This document shows positions 23,088 to 34,515 of a stretch of DNA of 64,000 nucleotides, in pieces (within the stretch, counting starts at the first letter, position 1; each line of letters starts with the position of its first letter). The notes beneath the pieces were generated by a model, which did no database searches, was not told the DNA's origin, and saw nothing but the letters and a program-made list of their open reading frames with translations. The position numbers and the translations under genes were made by a program. Origin of the DNA: Anagrus nilaparvatae (lineage: Eukaryota; Arthropoda; Insecta; Hymenoptera; Mymaridae); the NCBI GenBank assembly GCA_022575985.1, contig JAKSXM010000263.1, positions 6,490,001 through 6,554,000 on the forward strand. Direction: 5' to 3'.

Positions 23088-23290
23088 AAAGATGTGAACC
23101 TCTCGTTTTTTCTTAATATTTTGGGTAAAAATAGAGATACCTATTTTAATGAAACATATTTTTGAAAATTTGACTATATTTTTACAATTTTACAAAAGGA
23201 TTATAGTTCAATTTTATTAGTTTCTGTTTTATTGCAAATATAAGTCAAAAAACAAGAATTTTTTGAATTTTTTTTTCACTCCGCTGCTTT
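23088..23290 (+). repeat. Diverged arm of the 693-1224 hairpin family
   Basis: AAAAAGATGTGAACCTCTCG followed by 'ttaatattttgggtaaaaatagagatacc' matches, with decay, the left arm at 710-900 (same order of words, including 'aagtcaaaaaacaag' for 'aaaaaagtaagaaa'). Only one arm is present here. Confidence 0.55.
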
Positions 23291-23504
23291 GGACCCCAAA
23301 AAAGTGTTGAAAAAATTATTTTTTTCTGGCCAAATTTTTAACACTGATAATATGACTCTTTATTTACACGTTGCTGTTTTAAAAATTTGAAAATATTAAT
23401 TTGCAAATTTTCTGTGACCTTTGAAAAACGAGACCTCTATCTCAGCAACAAATTGTTCGATTGGCTTCATTTTATTTTTAATGGATAGGTCTTGATTTGT
23501 ATAT

Positions 23505-23890
23505 TTTTTTTTTTTTTTTTGAACTGACATATACCGACGTAGGGTATCCCAAGGAGGCTTAAGCCTGTACTGGGGCAGTTGCGGAGCAGCCGTCTTTAAG
23601 ATGTTAACTGAACTTGTATTCACCCGAACATTTTCAATGATTAACCAATTATTCATTAGCTATTCATTGACAATATCCGTGACATAGGAAAACTGCAGAA
23701 AACCTATGCCAAGAACAGCCGGACACATGTTTTCTACATAGTATTCGATTTTTCTTTTAAACACTATGCCGAAAACACGATCCTCACCAGACAGCGTATA
23801 TAACGTCAGTACAAACTCTACACGAGAATCCGAGACGGTCACCCATCCGGATATCAACCGCGCTCATCTTTGCTTAACTTTGTAAGCAAA
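23505..23890 (-). repeat. 5S-rRNA-derived SINE-like copy
   Basis: On the minus strand, 23885 to about 23825 reads AAGTTAAGCA, then GCGCGGTT, then GGATGGGTGACCG and a TCTCGGA tail. These are the A-box, intermediate element and C-box region of eukaryotic 5S rRNA in correct order and spacing. The copy continues about 300 bp into unrelated DNA and ends in a run of A (plus-strand T16 near 23505-23521), as a retroposed sequence would. 5S-headed elements are known as SINE3. The 5S part lacks its first third. Open frames across it (23396-23857) are incidental. Confidence 0.6.
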
Positions 23891-25369
23891 CGTATAGAGT
23901 TTATATTACCGCGCTACGAAGCTGGTAAATATATTTATATAAAATAAATGTATATTACAAATATATAATTGATTAAAGTAGCGAATTTCTAGTTTTAGAG
24001 CTAAAGCGAAATGAATCAAGGCACAGGTGCAATCTATTCATCTGTCTCTCAAAAAATTTTTCACACCTTCCTGTTGTTTCAAACTCTAAGAGGTAGAAAA
24101 AAAATATTTCTATTGTTTCAGAGTTTGAATATACATTAGCATGCTTTTTAAGAAACTAACATCTGATAAAGATATAGAAAAAAAAATTGCAATTTTCTGA
24201 AAAGTATTCAATTTTTATAAATATTGTAAATGTATTGATTCACCTGATCACAAAGAACTTTAGGTATCAATTTTTATTTTACTGATATGAGAGTTATTTT
24301 TTGACCGAATTCGCAATTCAAACTGCATATTAATCAGTTTTTAAAGTATATATGGGCATATCTCACCAAGTGGTTATATTGCATATATGAGAGCTTTAAT
24401 GAAAATCCAGCTTTCTGTTTCAAAAAAAAATTATTGAAATTTATTTATATATATTTCTTCTCAAGCCTCAAGAAATTTTTTTGCCTAATTTCGTTAATTA
24501 TTATGAAATAACAACCTTGGAATGATTCGAAACCCTAATATTTTGTTGGTAATCGTGTTAAGTTTTTTAAATTCTTAACATTACAGTGGGAATGCCGTAA
24601 AACCATTTGCCTTTTTATAAATAGATTTTGATAAATTAATAGTATATTTAATTTCTTCACATAATTAAAACAGTGTGCTCCTTTTCTAAAAAAAATTCTG
24701 CCAGCTGAAACATTAGTAACCACATTTTAAAATAAATACGATCAAAGAAAGTTTTTTAAGCCACAAATGAATGCCGTGAACAATTTTTATTTCTAACTAT
24801 TGTGAAAATTCTCTACAATGTTTCACAATTTGAAAGTGATTTAAGAAAAACTGGTGCCTCCAATAATTTTGTAGATATCGACATCAAAAGGCTTTGTTGT
24901 CGATACGTAATTTTAGTACTAAAATCACATTTTTTAATGGCACTCGTTCAATTTTTAAAAAATCTTCGCAAAATCTTTTGTGATTTATGTAAAATGTTAT
25001 AAGATTTCAGTTAAAAAAAATGGCATAGCTTGATTCAATGCGTTGTATGTATAAATCTCAGCTTTGTATAAAATAATCGTACAATTTAGAAGCATTGTTT
25101 ACCAATAACCTAAAAATAACAAACGTGTAAGAACTGCCTATATTTCATTCTTAGTTCAAAAAAGATGTTTTTGATTTGAATTTAGTGCTTTAAAAAAATA
25201 AATAAAATTATGTAGTTGTAGGTCATACTTAGTGGATCATTAAAATCTATATTTCAAGAAAAATACATTTTGAAAAAAATCAAAAACTCTAAAAATGTTT
25301 CAAAAATCATAAAAGGCACAACTAAATGATTTAATAAATTATAATAAAATAATGCGATCATATTTTAAC

Positions 25370-25538
25370 CAGTGGCGGATTCAGAAAAGGACCTAAGGGG
25401 GTGGGGCGCTTAAGCAAAATTTTGTATGTTTTCTGATGAAATTTGTATAAAAAAACAAAATTATGAACAAAAAACATGCATTTTTTGGAGCTCAGGGGAG
25501 GCAATTACCCTTAATACCCCCCTTTTGATCCGCCCATG
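25370..25538. mobile_element. hAT-like MITE, 169 bp
   Basis: Begins CAGTGGCGGATTCAG and ends in the inverted form (TGATCCGCCCATG), the well-known CAGTGGCGGAT terminal motif of many animal hAT MITEs. It is flanked by attttaac (25362-25369) and attttagc (25539-25546), an 8-bp target duplication with one change. 8-bp duplication is the rule for hAT. Confidence 0.75.
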
Positions 25539-25998
25539 ATTTTAGCAGTAACTTAGGCTTTATGTGAGCAATGCGAGAAGCAATGAGTTAAAGATTCAGG
25601 GAGGTTAGCCTAGCTATAACTATAGCGCAGTCTGTAGAACCAGAGATTAAATCTAGAAGGTAGAACATTTAATTTTTTGTTTATAAAAAAATTGAAAATT
25701 TATCTTCTTATTATTGGTTTTTGGACAGAAATAAAATTTATTGTTATGTACCTCTATATTTTCCAGTATTTTTGAGAACTAATTTCATCATTTAGTAAAT
25801 ATAACCTTAAATATATTTTTTAATTTAAGAAGATCATTTATCAAACGCCGTAGCTTAAAATTAAGTTACGCAAAGAAAATCTTAATTTTTATTGTTTTAT
25901 TAAACTTCTGTCCAAATGTCGTTATTGTGCTCTCAAAAATAAAATTTATTTTATAAAATTAGAAATATAACCACTTGGTGAAATATGCCCATATACTC

Positions 25999-26267
25999 AG
26001 TTTTAAAGCAAAAAAAATCTTTTTTAAAAAAATTTGCAAATACTAAAAAAAAATTATAAAGATTAAATAAACAAAAGAAAATTTTGAGGCACCCCGCGGA
26101 AAAAATTACAACAATAAAAAATAATTCTTATTATTAATTTTTTTTCTTTTTCACCTCTTGCAGTATGGTGTCTATTAAAATTCCTTTATTCCTGAATTCT
26201 TCGGAATTTTTTTTTAGTTTTTGCAAATTTTTTTGAAAAAGATTTTTTTTGCTTTAAAAAACTGATT
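25999..26267. repeat. ~270-bp hairpin inserted in the foldback's right arm
   Basis: CAGTTTTAAAGCAAAAAAAA at ~26001 and its reverse complement ending ~26266 form 50-60-bp arms. The corresponding point in the left arm (24335-24350) lacks this block, so it is a later insertion. Confidence 0.6.
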
Positions 26268-28652
26268 AATGTGCAGTTTGAATTGCGAAAATCGGCCAAA
26301 AAATAACCCTCATATCAGCAAAATAAAAATTGATACCCATTTTTACTTTATGCTCTATTGAAGCCAATTATTGGCCGATTTTTGCGGTTTAAAGTTCTTT
26401 GTGATCAGGTGAATCAATACATTTACAATATTTATAAAAATTGAATACTTTTCAGAAAATTGCAATTTTTTGTTCTATATTTTTACCAGATGTTAATGTC
26501 TTAAAAAGCATGCTAATGTATATTCATACTCTGAAACAATAGAAATATTTTTTTTCTACCTTTTGGAGTTTGAAACAGCAGGAAGGTGTGAAAAGTTTTT
26601 TGAGAAACAATAGATGAATAGATTGCACCTGTGCCTTGATTCATTTCGCTTTAGCTCTAAAACTAGAAATTCGCTACTTTAATCAATTATATATTATAAA
26701 AAAACGAGAGGTTCACATCTTTTTCAAACCGATACCCACTGATTCAGAAAAAAAAAGCGGCAAAAAATTAGCTTCAAGCGAGTTTTTAATAAATTTTGAT
26801 GCGGTTTGTGGCATTCAGTTTCTAAAAATGTGTATTTACCGAAAAGTATGACAAGAATTTCTGATTATTTGAATTTTTACCCCTTAAGTACTTAAAACTA
26901 CCCCTAAAAAAAGAGTTTTTTATAACATTTATTTTTTGCAAAGTTTAGTTGCCAATCACTTTTATAACTTATAAACATTAAAAATTGTGAATTTTCATGA
27001 ATTCAAAGTAGAAGAAAAAAAACTGCACTTATTAAAACCCAAATTATTGATTATTTTCATCAAAGAAATTGAGTTGTATATGCAAATAAGCCTTAGAATT
27101 TTAAGGGTGTTTCAGAGGTACTTTAGGTTTTAATAGGGGCAGTTTTTATTCTCCGGGTGCGTTTAGATGGTCTGCTTATAGCTTCTTATGCTTCTTATGC
27201 TTCTTAGCGCGAAAATTCAAAATCATTTTTTAAATTTCGTTAAATTCCTATTTAAAGTACTAACAAAATTGTTTTTTTAAGTAAAATTTATTATATTAAA
27301 TGAAAAAACACTAAAAATGATTTGAATATAAGTTTTTATGAAATAAGAGCTATAAAAATTATTTTAGGTGTTATAGTATACGTGCATTTATAGTGTGGTA
27401 TGAAAAGTATATGATAATTAGGTTATGTGTGTCTTTTTGTTTATGTTTTAACTTTAAATTGTTTTATAAATAATTCTCTTTAATATTGATTATAAATTTA
27501 TATATTTCTAAAATGACTAAGGAAAAGATTAGTAAAAATACTCTAAAATTAATTATTTTGAATCTTATAAAAAAAGAAAAATCAAAAAAACCTTTTGAAA
27601 AATCAAAAATAAAGTTAATTCTTAAGCTTTACCAAATATATCTAGAAGCTCTAAATAAGAAGAGAGAATGGGTGACAGATAAATATACTGTAAAAGAAAG
27701 AAATATTTATGGAGCAAGTAACAGTTTAGTGAAAACCATAAGAATCAGAGATGACAAAGCTTTTTTTGAGATTTTTAGACTGTCCCCTGAGGTCTTTGAT
27801 TATTTATTGCCTATCGTTGGACCTTATATAAAAAAACAAACTGTAGTACGAGAGTCTATACCTGAAAAAACTAGACTTGAATTAACAATTCGTTATTTGG
27901 CATCATGTGACCTGCAAAAATCAGTAGCCATATTATTTAGAGTTAGCCCGCCTTCTGTAAGTACAATAGTAGCTGAAACTGTTCAAGTGATTTGGGAGCG
28001 CTTAAAGCCTATTGTTTTCAAAACACCTAATGAAGAAATGTGGAGACAACATTCTGAAAAATTTTTTAAAAAATTGCAGTTTCCTCGATGCATTGGGTGC
28101 ATTGATGGAAAATTAGTAACAGTGGATGTAAGTTAATATTTATTTAAGAATTGATATTTATAAATTTTTTAAGTTGATTTCATTATGCAAAACAACCTTT
28201 AACGCAGGCTCCAGCTAACAGTGGATTAATCTTTTACGATTACAAAGGTCACCACAGTATAAATTTGATGGCTATAGTTGATGCAGAATATAAGTTTATT
28301 ATGGTGGACGTTGGGGCTCCAGGAAGACAAAGTGATGGTGGAGTTTTTTCTAACAGTAAAATGTATGAACATTTTAATAATGGTACCATGCAAGTACCGC
28401 AACCAGAAAAAGTGATCCATGATAAAGAACCTTATTTGTCAGAGCAAGTGTTACCATATGTTTTAGTTGGAGATGAAGCATTTGGCTTAAGCGACTTCTT
28501 AATGAGGCCATTTCCTAGGCAATAAGACCTTATTTTAAGAAAACGAGTTTTTAATTATAGGTTGTCTAGAGCCAGACGTATGGTGGAATGTGCCTTTGGT
28601 ATATTAAAAGCAGTATGGAGGATTTTTAAAAAACCTCTATTAACTGATGTAA

Positions 28653-29967
28653 TGAGATGGCTACACCCAGGGCGTGGTAGACATCTGGTTCTTTTACTTA
28701 TATTATAAAAATATAGGATACCAGGATAGGTTTAAAAATAACAACTCAGTGATTTATATTAAGAAATATAAAGAAAATAATTTTAGTTTATTGATTTCTA
28801 AAATATTTACATGAACATACTACGTTGTGTTTTATAATAATTTAAAATTTTAATTGTAAAATTATAGACATAAAAAAAATTATCTACTTGAAATTTTATA
28901 TACAAATGTGGATTAAATATAATTTACAAAGGTAATATGTCTATAGGAATGAATGTGAGTGGAAACGTATGAGTAAAGATGTAACATCCGTTTACCCGCG
29001 CTTGATATAAAAATTACGACAGCCTCTTAAGAAGAAATCAGCCGTTTACCCGCGCTTTTACAAAAATGAAAAATAAAGATAATTATCGCGTATATATTTC
29101 AGCGGTTTTAATCAAAGCTCACAATTAACGTATACGCGGCCATATTTAATTAAAGAAATAATAATTATAAAAAAAATTTACAATAATAAATTTAAATACG
29201 CGGTCCGGTGGTAGTTCGTCATCACCTGGTCATCCCGACTCTCATGTGGTATGGAATCTCACACAAGGAACTTAAATATTTAATAATTCTCCCTTAAACG
29301 TGGAATGTCGACTTCACGTAGTTCACATAGGGGGATTTCACGAATAATTATAATAATAAACAATATTTATAAAAAGAAAAAATTTCCAAGAAAAATATAC
29401 CTTATATGGAGTCGAGGAATGTCCACCTGGACCTTTTGCACCTTCTACACAATACTGTGTCAGTAGCTCAAATGCTGACTTTTGTAAAAAAATCACGCTA
29501 TTTATACCCTTTTCGCCCTATGATTTACATAAGATAAAAAGAGACAGAAAATTATTTAAAAAATTTCAATAATGGCCGGTTAACAATTGAAGAAAAACGA
29601 AATTTTGGAGTTTGAAAATTCGAATTTTAATTAGATGACAAGCACTGATTTTAATTTTAATATTTTCCGGAATGACTCTACTTTAATTACCACTGACTCT
29701 TAAGTATAATAAATAATTAATTATCAATAAAAAAAGTAAAAAATATCAATTGTTTATACGAAAATAGCTGCCGGTATTCGGAGCACTTACTATACTGCTC
29801 TTAGTCCCGCGGAGTCGCCTAACGTGTGTGTATATTTTATAATGTGTTAGTGTGTTTATAGGTATAGTCTGCTAGGAAGTATATTTTACATGGGGTTTAT
29901 TTACATATTCTTAGATATTTATTAAATTAAAATTAAATAATTACATAAGTGGGTGGTGGCCATCTCA
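28653..29967 (-). repeat. 3' LTR of gag-protease element (1315 bp, uninterrupted)
   Basis: Ends TGAGATGGC/GCCATCTCA. On the minus strand it holds a TATAAATA box at 29499-29506, consistent with the LTR promoter. It serves as the empty-site reference for the two insertions in the other LTR. Confidence 0.9.
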
Positions 29968-30327
29968 TAGCCCCCCACTTTTTTGAAAATAAAAAAAAAA
30001 TTACTTTTTTTTTAATTTTTTAAAAAATTATAAAAATTATTTAATTTTACACTAAAAAAAAAAACTTAAAATTATTATCACTTTATTTTGATTTTTACTT
30101 AATTCATATAATTTTTATATCACTTTTAATCAGTCTTTATAATTACTTATAATCACTTAGTCTTTATAATTTGTACCTGAAAATAAAATGCTTATGAACT
30201 ATTACATTGATTAATAAATACATAGATTATATAAAAATAATAATTAACACTTTGAACACTTTTAATCATAAAACCAAAAATAAAATTGTTATTGATTGAC
30301 TTCTTCTTGAAAATAATTATGGAGTCA

Positions 30328-30974
30328 TTAAAAAATGATGTCCATGTCACTTGGGTGAATATCTAAGATGTCACCATCTTTTGGAGTATTTTGAACTTTT
30401 TTTCGGTGTATAATACTTGGTTTCATTGGAATTGTCTTTTTTCTAATAGTTGGTGTATTTTCATTCATATACTGAATTGATTTATCAACCTGTTCTGGTT
30501 TTTTTGAAAACATTTGGTCTATTTCTGCTCCAGTTAGAATGGTCATAGTTGATGAATTTCTAACCCTATACTTGCGTTTAGGTTTTGTTGTTTTAACATC
30601 AGATTTGTTAGTGGTTCTTGGTGAAGAGATAGTGAGTGCTTCACCAAATAGATCAGTTGGTAATGAAGGAAGTTCTTGTGGTGTTAATGCGTTTTCGCAA
30701 ATTGAAGTTTGGTCATCATTTTTCTTAATAGCTGGGGTTTCTTTAGGTGTTTTAATTTTATAGTTGTTACCCAAGTGGGCTTTAATTCTTAAAGAGACTT
30801 TAGCCATTGTTGTCGGATTTGCTATTGGTGATTTATTTGTAGAGTTTTGAACTAGTTGTGATTTTATTTCTGGTTTTTTGTTCTCAATTTTTTGTGGAGC
30901 TTCAGCAATTAGTTCATCTTCAGACGAGGATATTTCGCCACCAAACAAGTAAATTTCTTCCCATTTTTCTCCGG
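30328..30974 (-). pseudogene. Pol-position C-terminal extension, unknown function
   Basis: Follows the protease but in another frame. The change occurs at a (CT)n/(GA)n microsatellite at ~30978-30992, and reading across it with one shift joins the two. The ~215-residue product is hydrophilic, rich in S, T, K, P and E (SSSEDELIAEAPQK near its start), with no reverse-transcriptase or integrase motif. It occupies the place where RT would begin. No function is assigned. Confidence 0.55.
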
Positions 30975-31560
30975 TTAGAGAGAGAGAGAGTTAATGGGAG
31001 CAACCTTGTCTGGCTTAGGTGCATTGTAATTAATATTTGGGTTTCTTTTACCCAAAGGAATCAACAAATCTATTTCATGCTGTATCTTTGGTTTTTGACT
31101 TTTTGTACTAAGATCATAGTTTTTAATTGGTGCTTTATACATTGAAGTAGATTCTGCTGTACTGATAACGATGCCAAATTTCGCAAGCGAATCTATACCT
31201 AATATGCATGGTTGGATTAAATGAGGTACTACTAGAAAAATGATTTCTTCGCAACATGAGCCAATTTTTACTTTTACTAATAATTGAATTTTTAATTTAT
31301 TGGATTTAGTCCCATTAAATCCTACTGCTTGAACTCCTACGAGAGGAAATTTTGGAATATCTTTGATTTTACTTATGCTCTTTTTATAAAATTCTTCTGA
31401 TAAACAAGATATAGCACTTCCAGTGTCCACAATGGCTTTAGTATTTACATTTTCTATACTTATTTTGATTTGGGGGCATTTAATTTTTTTATGTTCTATT
31501 AATTTATTTTCTTCTTCCCCATAAAAAAAGTCTCGTGGATCACTGAGAATGGTATTTATC
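30975..31560 (-). pseudogene. Retroviral-type aspartic protease
   Basis: The motif IVDTGSAISCLS (catalytic D-T-G) is followed about 75 residues later by CILGIDSLAKFGIVI, the ILG flap-side motif that completes the fold of retropepsins. The frame is open upstream beyond the first ATG at 31430, so the protease was part of a longer gag-pol product. The preceding region (31560-31790) connects to gag only through frame changes. Confidence 0.75.
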
Positions 31561-31792
31561 GTTGTATTAGCTGTAAAATCCGAGGCTTCTAATACAACGG
31601 ATTTTAGTTTTCCGAGTTAGAATTTTCATTATGAACTTCAACTTCAACCACAGTTTCGAGATGTTAAATTGCGTTCACATCGACTTGTTGGTTTTGTTTA
31701 TTTTGCCGAGAGGAAGCGCCTCTCCTGGTATTGGTATTTTTCTGTTGGGATTGCTGGTGTTTACCACCAGTATTTCCGCGTTTATTTTGAGA

Positions 31793-32978
31793 TTAATTAT
31801 TAGAATTTTGATTCTGTGTTATATTTTGATTATTTTGAGTGTTTGAATTTTTATTATTATTTGAATTATTATTATCTTTACGTTCTTTTTGTGCTTTTTT
31901 AGCTCTTGTTATTCGGTCGTCATTATCAAACCGTCTTAGCATGTCAAGCATATCTTTACGAGATAATTTATACAAATGAGGCCTGATGTTTCTTTCGAAA
32001 TGATCAGGTAGTAAAACTAATACAGTCGATTCTGGAAGCCCTAAGTCCTGGCCAATACTTAACATTTGAGTCGCATATTGCACTCTTGAAAGATTTCTAT
32101 TATTGTAGTAAGTGCCATGATCTATCCTCCAGTGAAGACTATGTTGGACAGTACTATTCCAGTACTGATCTCTGAATTCTGTTTCAAAATCTTCCCAAGA
32201 TTTGACGTCTTGCTGAATTAAGTACCACCAATTTTGCGCCTCCCCCTCTAAACTCTTACCTAAGTAATAGTTTCGAGATGTTGGGTCAGGACTGACGAAC
32301 TCTATATATCTTCTCAATTCGTTTGAAAATTTGATTGGTTTTTCATTTGGTTCATCCTTAAAAATGGGTGGTTTTTCATTAGTATAATGCGGAATGTTGC
32401 TCACATTGGTACATATTGTTGAGGATCTTTGAAGCTCTCTTGGAGTTTCCAAGATTATCTTGATAATCTTGAATTTTAGAGAGCAATTTTTTAACATTAT
32501 TCAATTCACTTTCTATCTCAGTTTTTAATTTAGTTAATTTTCCAAAATCTTCTAAAGCTTCTTTTTCTAATGCTTGAATTCGACTAAGCATAGTATTGGT
32601 TTGCGAGTCATGATATTCAAAATGTTGTTTCATTTTTCTATCATCTAGTTCACGACAACGCCTGTATTGAGAAGCTGTATGTGATTCCATTTCTTCAGTT
32701 GTAGAATACAATAATAATCGTGAATCAATTCTTTTTATTATTTCTACTATTAACACGATAGAGTTAGATACGGCACGTTGCCTGGTAACTCGGTTTTTTG
32801 CTTTAGTGAAGTCTGGATCTGCGACATCATCAAGCAAACTTGTACTGGGGAATTCATTTTTATGTTCATCCCAGATAACGTCCATAGCAACGGAAGTGTC
32901 ATAAGCATATTTTTCGATATCTTTGATATCGTCTCCGAGATCAAAACTAACATTTACGGTTTTATTGACATTCGTCAT
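31793..32978 (-). pseudogene. Gag-like structural protein, frameshifted
   Basis: It starts at ATG 32978 (MTNVNKTVNVSF) with a helical, coiled-coil-like first ~170 residues (EALEDFGKLTKLKTEIESEL). It must then shift frame between about 32380 and 32490 to continue into a capsid-type region. That second part contains RRYIEFVSPDPTSRNYYLGKSLEGEAQNWW, a typical retrotransposon Gag (UBN2/RVE-associated) pattern, and ends in an N/Q-rich tail near 31793. No CCHC zinc knuckle is seen. The frame change may be a mutation or a programmed shift; there is no obvious slippery heptamer. Confidence 0.75.
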
Positions 32979-33227
32979 TTTAAAACGGTTGATTTTACAA
33001 AATATTCAAAAATTTTGAGGTTATTTTTCCCTCCTGGTATCCGGGTTTCGGCACCAAATGAGATGGCTACACCCAGGGGGTGGTAGACATCTGGTTTTTT
33101 TACTTATATTATAAAAATATAGGATACCAGGATAGGTTTAAAAATAACAACTCAGTGATTTATATTAAGAAATATAAAGAAAATAATTTTAGTTTATTGA
33201 TTTCTAAAATATTTACATGAACATACT

Positions 33228-34120
33228 ACGTTGTGTTTTATAATAATTTAAAATTTTAATTGTAAAATTATAGACATAAAAAAAATTATCTACTTGAAAT
33301 TTTATATACAAATGTGGATTAAATATAATTTACAAAGGTAATATGTCTATAGGAATGAATGTGAGTGGAAACGTATGAGTAAAGATGTAACATCCGTTTA
33401 CCCGCGCTTGATATAAAAAATTCTCCGTTCGCGCCCGCTCCCGCACAATGGAATGTTGGCAGTATAGGTGGAATGGTGACCCGAGGGGACGTTGGACGCA
33501 CCGCCTTATCATCGATTTGGAAAGCTGGATGAACCGTGATCATGGAGAGGTAGACTTCTAACTGGTCACGGTTATTTCCGCGATATGCTTTTCAAGTGGA
33601 GCAAGGTGACATCTCCGGAATGCTTGCATTGCCCGGGCGAGCTGGATACCGCTGAGCACACCTTTTTTGGGTGTCCTCGCTTCGCTGAAGGGCGACCGCC
33701 CTTCGATGAATGGAGGCCGGAAGTAGTCGTCCCGGAAATGCTGCGCAGTGCCGCTAACTGGTACAGTGTGGCAGAGTACGTACGGGCGACACTGATTGGA
33801 AAAAAGGAGGAAGGTTTCCTCTCGTAGGAAAATCTCCTCCTTTATTGACAGGGTATGGCGAAGAAATGCCTGGGCTGCATTGTTTCCGGACCGAAGTAAT
33901 ACCTAAACAGGGAGTCCCGGTCCGGATTCTATGATATTGTCATAAATGCAGGAGGGTGGGGAGTTTAGTGGGTATTGTAATTCCTCAATTGTGTATATCT
34001 GGGCAACCCCAGATACAAATTTGAGGTTGAGTCCCACATAACCATACAGTACGCGTGTATGGTATGCGTAAATGCATTCTCCTCGTCCTACGAAAAAGGC
34101 CCCTTCTTGAAGGGGCCCAG

Positions 34121-34153
<33 letters not shown>

Positions 34154-34342
34154 GTTGTGTTTTATAATAATTTAAAATTTTAATTGTAATATTATAGACA
34201 TAAAAAAATTATCTACTTGAAATTTTATATACAAATGTGGATTAAATATAATTTACAAAGGTAATATGTCTATAGGAATGAATGTGAGTGGAAACGTATG
34301 AGTAAAGGTGTAACATCCGTTTACCCGCGCTTGATATAAAAA
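33228..34342. repeat. ~190-bp target duplication around the R1-like fragment
   Basis: 33228-33420 and 34152-34342 are near-identical copies of the same LTR segment (LTR1 28821-29014 equivalent). They border the R1-like fragment exactly: one ends at its first base and the other starts after its poly(A). Confidence 0.85.
33421..34151 (+). mobile_element. 5'-truncated R1-clade LINE fragment with poly(A)
   Basis: A GC-richer block ends in ~31 A (34120-34151). Its coding remnant reads WNGDPRGRWTHRLI...LESWMNRDHGEVDF, then, after a small deletion and frame change near 33560, GHGYFRDMLFKWSK and CLHCPGELDTAEHTFFGCPRF. That is the C-terminal end of an R1-type ORF2 with its CCHC zinc-knuckle (C-x2-C-x8-H-x4-C), stopping at 33825-33827. 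The 3' UTR contains the hairpin GGCCCCTTCTTGAAGGGGCC just before the poly(A). The copy is 5'-truncated and dead. Confidence 0.88.
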
Positions 34343-34515
34343 TTACGACAGCCTCTTAAGAATAAATCAGCCGTTTACCCGCGCTTTTACAAAAATGAAA
34401 AGTAAAGATAATTATCGCGTATATATTTCAGCGGTTTTAATCAAAGCTCACAATTAACGTATACGCGGCCATATTTAATTAAAGAAATAATAATTATAAA
34501 AAATATTTACAATAA

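Larger units (their letters stand above)
23962..26692. mobile_element. 2.7-kb foldback element with long inverted arms
   Basis: The left arm 23962-24400 ('atataattgattaaagtagcg' onward) is the reverse complement of the right arm 25970-26692. Identity is high for several hundred bases through 'ggcacaggtgcaatctattc' and 'gattcacctgatcacaaagaac'. The right arm contains an extra ~270-bp hairpin insert (25999-26267). The unique interior has no recognisable transposase. A hAT-like MITE sits inside at 25370. Confidence 0.75.

Noticed and set aside
23396..23857. Two minus-strand frames near 23.4-23.9 kb as a protein gene
   Set aside because: The same DNA contains the 5S promoter region and a poly(A)-type tail, which explains it better as a retroposed RNA.
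30858..33086. Plus-strand frames over the gag-protease region
   Set aside because: Complement shadows of the minus-strand Gag and protease.
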